Source of the DNA: Bacteroidales bacterium
GTDB taxonomy: Bacteria > Bacteroidota > Bacteroidia > Bacteroidales > Muribaculaceae
Reading direction: 5' to 3'
Length of the DNA: 9,848 nt
Assembly: GCA_004557195.1 (NCBI GenBank)
Contig: SFER01000072.1
Span: forward strand, 1 to 9,848
Below, piece by piece: positions 5,957-9,848 of this stretch. Both the position numbers and the translations under genes were made by a program. Each line of letters starts with the position of its first letter. Position 1 is the stretch's first letter. Under the pieces are notes generated by a model, which saw only the letters and a list, made by a program, of their open reading frames with translations, did not search any database and was not told the DNA's origin.

Positions 5957-6946
5957 TTAGTCTTGATTGAGATTGATACGCTTGAAAGCTGTAGCCTTGA
6001 GAGTAGCGCTTTGCTTTTTGAGATAGGTAGCGATATCCATCGAAGAATCGGAAACGAACTCTTGTTCCATCAAGCAGTTTTCCTTGAAGAACTTGTTGAG
6101 ACGACCGTTAGCGATGTTTTGAATCATTTGGGCAGGGAGGTTAGCTGCTTTTTCAGCAGAAACCTTGGCGATGATTTCTTTAGCCTTTTCAACATCTTCG
6201 GCAGAAATCCAGCCTTTAGCCATATTAGATTCCATGTGCTCGGGAGAGTCAACGTGAGCGGGGTTGATGCCGGCTTTCTTGAGAGCGACTTCAACAGCCT
6301 TCTTCACTTGTTCTTCCTGAGTTTTTTCGATAGCAACTTTAAGTTCGCCGTCTTTAGTTTCTTGAGGCACATCGTCGCGAGTAACAGCGATTGGGTTCAT
6401 AGCTGCAACTTGCATAGCCACTTCTTTAGCCACTTGAGCATCGAGAGCTTCGTTGAAACCAACGAGAGTAGCGAGTTTGTTACCGAAGTGAACATAAGCT
6501 ACAGTAGCGGGAGCGGAAATAGTTTCGTAGGCACCGATTTCCATTTTCTCGCCTGTTTTACCGATTTCCTCAACGATGAGGTCGGAAACTTTCTGACCAT
6601 CGATAACGAGTTCCTTAAGAGCGTCGAGCGACTCCACTTTAGCAGCCATAGCGGCATCAAGGAGTTTGTTAGTCAAAGCGACGAAACCTTCGTTTTTGGC
6701 AACGAAGTCGGTTTCACACTTGAGGGCGAGGACAGCAGCGAAAGTGCCGTCGGCTTTAGCGAGCACGCAACCTTCTGATGCTTCGCGGTCTTCGCGTTTA
6801 GCTGCAACAGCCTGACCTTTTTTACGAATGATTTCGATAGCTGCGTCGATATCGTTGTTGGCTTCTTCCAATGCTTTTTTGCAATCCATCATGCCTGCAC
6901 CGGTCATTTTGCGGAGCTTGCTGATTTCAGCCATAGTAACTGCCAT
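5957..6946 (-). CDS. tsf: Translation elongation factor Ts
   Basis: EF-Ts is the guanine-nucleotide exchange factor that releases GDP from EF-Tu. The 329-residue protein starts with the N-terminal UBA-like helix bundle (AEISKLRKMTGAGMMDCKKAL, residues 6-26), followed by the core with the conserved TDFV (79-82) that contacts EF-Tu. A second core half and the C-terminal pattern RLNKFFKENCLMEQEFV complete it. Length is typical for Bacteroidetes, longer than E. coli (283). The start is the ATG at 6946; a second ATG at 6934 would still keep the domain. It is the last gene of the operon, separated from rpsB by 92 bases that include a terminator-like hairpin, so it may be expressed below the ribosomal proteins. 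Confidence 0.97.
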   Translation of the reverse strand: MAVTMAEISKLRKMTGAGMMDCKKALEEANNDIDAAIEIIRKKGQAVAAKREDREASEGCVLAKADGTFAAVLALKCETDFVAKNEGFVALTNKLLDAAMAAKVESLDALKELVIDGQKVSDLIVEEIGKTGEKMEIGAYETISAPATVAYVHFGNKLATLVGFNEALDAQVAKEVAMQVAAMNPIAVTRDDVPQETKDGELKVAIEKTQEEQVKKAVEVALKKAGINPAHVDSPEHMESNMAKGWISAEDVEKAKEIIAKVSAEKAANLPAQMIQNIANGRLNKFFKENCLMEQEFVSDSSMDIATYLKKQSATLKATAFKRINLNQD

Positions 6947-6991
6947 AGTAGTATAGTTTTTTAGAGAGTTGTTAAAATGGGAAAAAATTAG

Positions 6992-7028
6992 AAAAACAAG
7001 GCTCAGTCTTGCGAGAAGACAGAGCCTT
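6992..7028 (-). terminator. Intrinsic terminator/attenuator between rpsB and tsf
   Basis: AAGGCTC (6998-7004) pairs with GAGCCTT (7022-7028), then after an A-A mismatch GTCTT (7006-7010) pairs with AAGAC (7016-7020) around a 5-base loop. On the minus strand the hairpin is followed by G and TTTTT (6992-6996). It begins 10 bases after the rpsB stop. No clear promoter was found between it and tsf, so partial read-through is the likely way tsf is transcribed. Confidence 0.75.
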
Positions 7029-7038
7029 GGAAGAAAAA

Positions 7039-7893
7039 TTATTCAGCCTCGGCGGGTTCGGCAGCAGCTTCGGAATCGTTGGCTTCGGGAGCCTCAACAT
7101 CCTCGGCTTGAGGTTTGCGACGACCTACGCGAGTGCGAGTTTTTTTAGGGGCTTTGTCTTCGCCTTCTTCTTCACCTTCGGCAGCGGCAACGTCAACTTT
7201 TTCAACTTTGCGTTCCTCAAGACCTTCTTTCATAGCGGCACAAACAGTGTCGAGGATGAGTTCGATAGACTTAGAGGCGTCATCGTTGGCAGGGATAACG
7301 TAGTCGATGTTTGAAGGATCGGAGTTGGTATCAACCATAGCGAAAACGGGGATACCAAGACGGTTTGCCTCGGCAACAGCGATGTGCTCTTTGAGAACGT
7401 CAACAACGAACAAAGCAGAAGGGAGACGGTTGAGGTCGGCGATAGAGCCGAGAGTCTTCTCGAGTTTTGCGCGTTGACGAGCGATTTGGAGTTTTTCGCG
7501 TTTAGAGAGGTTGTCGAAAGTACCGTCTTTCGACATTTTGTCGATAGCGCTCATCTTCTTCACAGCCTTGCGGATAGTGGGGAAGTTTGTGAGCATACCA
7601 CCTGGCCAGCGTTCGATAACGTAAGGCATACCTACAGATTCGGCGTGGTCGGCGATAACTTGTTTAGCCTGTTTTTTAGTAGCAACGAAAAGGACTTTTT
7701 TGCCAGATTTGGCGATACCTTTAAGTGCGTTGGCAGCTTCTTCGAGTTTTGCTGCAGTTTTGTATAAGTCAATGATGTGGATACCATTGCGCTCCATGAA
7801 GATGTAAGGAGCCATAGCAGGATTCCATTTGCGTTTCAAGTGACCAAAGTGGCAACCTGCTTCAAGTAATTGGTCAAAATTTGGTGTTGACAT
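7039..7893 (-). CDS. rpsB: 30S ribosomal protein S2 (uS2) with charged C-terminal tail
   Basis: S2 sits on the solvent side of the 30S subunit and is needed for binding of S1-like functions during initiation. The 284-residue protein has the family core: LLEAGCHFGHLKRKWNP (9-25), IIDLYKT (40-46), VLFVATKKQA, the WPGGMLTNF segment near residue 95, and IPVFAMVDTNSDP. The core ends near residue 228. It is followed by about 55 residues rich in Glu and Ala with an internal basic patch (KKTRTRVGRRKPQ), probably disordered; such tails occur on S2 in Bacteroidetes. The ATG at 7893 lacks a Shine-Dalgarno sequence and follows a 107-base structured spacer. Confidence 0.97.
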   Translation of the reverse strand: MSTPNFDQLLEAGCHFGHLKRKWNPAMAPYIFMERNGIHIIDLYKTAAKLEEAANALKGIAKSGKKVLFVATKKQAKQVIADHAESVGMPYVIERWPGGMLTNFPTIRKAVKKMSAIDKMSKDGTFDNLSKREKLQIARQRAKLEKTLGSIADLNRLPSALFVVDVLKEHIAVAEANRLGIPVFAMVDTNSDPSNIDYVIPANDDASKSIELILDTVCAAMKEGLEERKVEKVDVAAAEGEEEGEDKAPKKTRTRVGRRKPQAEDVEAPEANDSEAAAEPAEAE

Positions 7894-8000
7894 TTGTTAT
7901 AAAAATTGTTTACGTTCGACTGATACAATCGTTGGGTAGCCCATTCTATGATGCGAGTCTCAACGATTTGGATACTAAACTCAGAATTAAGCGGCAACCA
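7894..8000 (-). promoter_or_regulatory. Structured rpsI-rpsB spacer, candidate S2 leader
   Basis: This is the longest gap between cistrons in the operon. AATCGTTG (7927-7934) and CAACGATT (7961-7968) are perfect complements that would close a stem over 26 bases. A small GGG-TAG-CCC hairpin (7934-7942) competes for one base of it. No T-run follows, so it is not an intrinsic terminator. An autoregulatory site for S2 is plausible, as rpsB leaders do this in gammaproteobacteria, but the family here is not recognised. Confidence 0.35.
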
Positions 8001-8387
8001 TTAACGTTTGCTGAATTGGAATTTCTTGCGAGCCTTTGGTTGACCTGGTTTCTTGCGCTCTACAACGCGAGGGTCGCGAGTCATGAAACCTTCGGCGCGG
8101 AGAGCAGCCTTGTCCTCGGGATTGATTTTCACGAGAGCGCGTGCAATAGCGAGACGGAGAGCCTCTGCTTGACCTTTGTAACCGCCACCAACGAGGTTAA
8201 CTTTGATGTCATATTTTTCAAGAACATCGAGTTTAGCAAGAGGTTGCTTAACGATGTATTGAAGAATAGAAGAGGGGAAATAGTTTTCGAGAGCGCGTTT
8301 GTTGATAACGATTTCGCCTTTACCTTCGCTAACGAATACGCGAGCGATTGCTGCCTTGCGGCGTCCTACTGCATTAATTTGTTCCAT
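8001..8387 (-). CDS. rpsI: 30S ribosomal protein S9 (uS9)
   Basis: S9 has a globular body on the 30S head and a basic C-terminal tail that reaches the P-site tRNA. The 128-residue protein begins MEQINAVGRRKAAIARVF, with the family's VNLVGGGYKGQAEALRLAIARAL in the middle and the signature end DPRVVERKKPGQPKARKKFQFSKR, split as DPRVVERKKPG and KARKKFQFSKR, whose terminal Ser-Lys-Arg is the tRNA-contacting motif. It starts 9 bases after the rplM stop, so the two are cotranscribed, as is nearly universal. Confidence 0.98.
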   Translation of the reverse strand: MEQINAVGRRKAAIARVFVSEGKGEIVINKRALENYFPSSILQYIVKQPLAKLDVLEKYDIKVNLVGGGYKGQAEALRLAIARALVKINPEDKAALRAEGFMTRDPRVVERKKPGQPKARKKFQFSKR

Positions 8388-8396
8388 AATCTTCTA

Positions 8397-8876
8397 TTAT
8401 TTTAACTTGTTGATATCGATTACTTCGGGTTGCTGAGCAGCGTGTGGGTGCTCGCTACCGTTATAAACATAGAGGTTGTTAATCAAAGCGGCACCAAGGC
8501 GATTCTTGGGGAGCATACCTTTCATAACCTTGAGGAACAATGGGTGCTTGCCGGGTTTGATGTGGCGGTTTTCGCTCTTTTGCATAAGGATGCGAGGAGT
8601 GAATTCGCGTTGACCACCGGGATAACCGGTATAACGGAGATAAACGCGACCGTCCCACTTGTTACCGGTGAGGACAACCTTGTCGGCATTAATAATAATT
8701 ACATTGTCGCCACAATCAACGTGGGGAGTGTAACTTGGTTTGTATTTACCGCGCAAAATTTTTGCTACTTTTGCGCAAAGACGACCTAAAACTTGGTCGG
8801 TAGCATCAACGACAACCCACTTCTTTTCTGCAGTAGCGGCGTTTGCCGAGATTGTTTTGTAACTTAAAGTATCCAC
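8397..8876 (-). CDS. rplM: 50S ribosomal protein L13 (uL13), GTG start
   Basis: L13 is an early-assembling 50S protein. The 159-residue sequence has the family pattern WVVVDATDQVLGRLCAKVAK (20-39), the HVDCGDNVIIINADKV segment, YTGYPGGQ, and the signature KGMLPKNRLG. The N-terminal peptide MDTLSYKTISANA matches the usual Bacteroidales L13 start, which here is read from GTG (8874-8876), not ATG; the only upstream in-frame codons run quickly into a TAA. No Shine-Dalgarno sequence is present, only an A/T-rich stretch. It is first in rplM-rpsI-rpsB-tsf. Confidence 0.97.
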   Translation of the reverse strand: MDTLSYKTISANAATAEKKWVVVDATDQVLGRLCAKVAKILRGKYKPSYTPHVDCGDNVIIINADKVVLTGNKWDGRVYLRYTGYPGGQREFTPRILMQKSENRHIKPGKHPLFLKVMKGMLPKNRLGAALINNLYVYNGSEHPHAAQQPEVIDINKLK

Positions 8877-8980
8877 TTCTAAAATATTAATTGTTAGTTA
8901 ATTAAATCCGCCACTCTCACACGATTAGCCCGGCCAAAAGCTGTCGGTTCAAGTAGTCTTTAGTTATTTTGGATATAATC
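8877..8980 (-). promoter_or_regulatory. rplM 5' leader, possible L13 autoregulatory element
   Basis: About 105 untranslated bases lie between the predicted transcription start and the GTG of rplM. An AT-rich background holds a GC-rich core at about 8910-8947; a five-pair stem with one mismatch can form between 8930-8934 and 8943-8947. L13 leaders that bind L13 are known in Bacillus. Whether this one works the same way cannot be told from a single sequence. Confidence 0.35.
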
Positions 8981-8986
8981 GGACTG

Positions 8987-9017
8987 CAAAGGTACAACAT
9001 TATTCTCTAAAAATCAA
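8987..9017 (-). promoter_or_regulatory. Promoter of the rplM-rpsI-rpsB-tsf operon
   Basis: On the minus strand TTGA (9014-9017) is followed after exactly 19 bases by TACCTTTG (8987-8994) and then CAG. The -7 box matches TAnnTTTG fully and the upstream box differs in two letters from TTTG. Predicted start is near 8980. An A/T-tract (9032-9047) upstream could act as an UP-like element, fitting a strong ribosomal promoter. Confidence 0.75.
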
Positions 9018-9074
9018 CACTTTCGATAAATTATTTTTTCAAAAAAAGTGAAAATCGCTTCCGGGGAGGGCGGA

Positions 9075-9110
9075 AAGGGCTGCATCGCTCAATCCGCAGT
9101 TGCAGCCCTT
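9075..9110. repeat. Inverted repeat, 10-base-pair stem
   Basis: AAGGGCTGCA (9075-9084) and TGCAGCCCTT (9101-9110) are perfect complements around a 16-base loop. On the minus strand no T-run follows at once; the nearest, TTTTTTT (9041-9047), is 27 bases on. It is the second of two hairpins downstream of the type IX gene and may protect its 3' end or aid termination. Confidence 0.6.
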
Positions 9111-9116
9111 GATGAT

Positions 9117-9156
9117 TTGCCTCTGCATGAGCCTGCAGGCTACCATGCAGAGGCAA
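9117..9156. repeat. Inverted repeat, 13-base-pair stem with nested palindrome
   Basis: TTGCCTCTGCATG (9117-9129) and CATGCAGAGGCAA (9144-9156) are perfect complements. The 14 bases between contain a 12-base palindrome, AGCCTGCAGGCT (9130-9141), so the whole can fold into a nearly continuous long hairpin. It starts 15 bases past the stop of the type IX gene. It lacks a T-run, so it is not a standard intrinsic terminator on either strand, though a 3'-end function is likely. Confidence 0.65.
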
Positions 9157-9171
9157 TATATCAACTATTGA

Positions 9172-9848
9172 CTATTTCACTATGAACTTCTGCGATTCGC
9201 GCTTGCCATCTTTGTGAGTGAAAGTGGCATTATACACACCCTTGGCGAGATTTGACGAATTGAATTGTGCTCGGGTCTGTCCTTCGCTCACCTTTTGGCG
9301 ACCGAGAATTTGGCCGTTCATTCCCACGATTCCAACTTCGCCATTGGCGGCATTATTCGGAAGAATAATTTCCACCACATCGCCTTGCGACACCACGCGC
9401 ATATTATCCTTGTGTTCCACCACAAGTGCAACATCACTCAGGTTCTCCAAGTCGATAAGATAATAATAATGATACCTATCTTCATCGCTAAAACCGGAAG
9501 CAGTGAGATACTTCTTATTTCCGAGAACCACCATCCTGTCTAAGTAAAAATCTTCACAACCATCCGGCTTTGCGATAAATCCCACTTCAGTGCCATCTTC
9601 ATTTATTATAGAGTAGCCTAAATTTTGGGTTCCGTATCGACTTTCCCTGACAATAATCATAGTACCATTTGCATTAAAACGATCAACATAGAAACTACTT
9701 CCAATTAGCTGCTCTGCGCTCAACTTTTCAGTAACATATTCCCATTTCGAATCGTTGTTAAAGAAATTCTGTGTAAATCCCATCTCGAGCTCTTCACTAT
9801 TTGAAGAGTTGTTAAAATTATAATATTCAAAACTCTTAAACTCTGCAT
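9172..9848 (-). CDS. Type IX secreted protein, C-terminal part (5' end outside window)
   Basis: The frame is open from the window edge (first full codon at 9846-9844) to a TAG at 9172, giving 224 residues. The last 70 or so form a Por-type sorting domain: a beta-strand EIILPN, then GEVGIVGMNGQILGRQ, an S-x-L-A-K-G-V-Y segment and a final KFIVK. This directs export through the type IX system and cleavage or anchoring at the cell surface. The preceding part is beta-rich with Tyr/Asp-rich turns (for example YHYYYLIDLENLS) and resembles no enzyme I can name. An internal Met at 9783 is not the start, since the frame continues upstream without a stop. It is separate from the ribosomal operon. Confidence 0.85.
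   Translation of the reverse strand, partial: AEFKSFEYYNFNNSSNSEELEMGFTQNFFNNDSKWEYVTEKLSAEQLIGSSFYVDRFNANGTMIIVRESRYGTQNLGYSIINEDGTEVGFIAKPDGCEDFYLDRMVVLGNKKYLTASGFSDEDRYHYYYLIDLENLSDVALVVEHKDNMRVVSQGDVVEIILPNNAANGEVGIVGMNGQILGRQKVSEGQTRAQFNSSNLAKGVYNATFTHKDGKRESQKFIVK

Noticed and set aside
5597..6778. 393-codon plus-strand frame opposite tsf and the start of rfbB
   Set aside because: It is antisense to two highly conserved genes and arises from their codon use; no protein character of its own.
6965..6978. 14-base match AGAGTTGTTAAAAT, also at 9805-9818
   Set aside because: One AT-rich 14-mer shared in about 10 kb is within chance, and one copy is inside a coding region.
1..9848. tRNA, rRNA, CRISPR array, insertion sequence or phage genes
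   Set aside because: No cloverleaf, spaced direct repeats, transposase frame or terminal inverted repeats were seen; the genes present are ordinary chromosomal ones.

Overview
The window reads as a Bacteroidales chromosome, possibly Muribaculaceae or a close relative. The evidence is a Por-type (type IX secretion) C-terminal sorting tail, the gene order rplM-rpsI-rpsB-tsf, promoter boxes of the Bacteroides type (TTTG-like, about 19-20 bases, TAnnTTTG), starts without Shine-Dalgarno sequences, and protein sequences typical of that order. All eleven complete or partial genes I can support, plus a possible twelfth at the left edge, lie on the minus strand, so transcription runs from right to left.

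Right end (9848 to about 9060): the C-terminal 224 residues of a type IX secreted protein, followed by two strong inverted repeats. Then (about 9017 to 5906) comes a translation operon: a well-placed promoter, a leader of about 105 bases, rplM (L13, GTG start), rpsI (S9), a structured 107-base spacer, rpsB (S2, with an acidic/basic tail), a terminator-like hairpin just after rpsB, tsf (EF-Ts), and a strong intrinsic terminator.

Middle (5821 to 501): a tightly packed, overlapping nucleotide-sugar operon. RfbA and RfbB make dTDP-4-keto-6-deoxyglucose from glucose-1-phosphate. Two tandem FdtA/QdtA-type cupins (3,4-ketoisomerase family) and a DegT/FdtB-type PLP aminotransferase would convert it to a dTDP-3-amino-3,6-dideoxyhexose (Fuc3N or Qui3N type). 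Neither rmlC/rmlD nor an N-acetyltransferase is present, so this is not a rhamnose locus and the N-acyl step is absent or elsewhere. The operon continues into an 89-codon remnant of an MBOAT O-acyltransferase, whose stop overlaps (ATGA) the start of an exported serine alpha/beta-hydrolase. One of the two cupins lacks the second histidine of the usual H-x-H active-site motif.

Left end (500 to 1): about 440 bases without a convincing protein gene. It holds a consensus minus-strand promoter (249-280), two hairpins and an intrinsic terminator upstream of an ORF that starts at 61 and leaves the window. This could be a small RNA or an attenuated 5' leader and is the most open-ended signal here. I see no complete new defence or mobile system, no CRISPR array, no IS element and no tRNA or rRNA gene.
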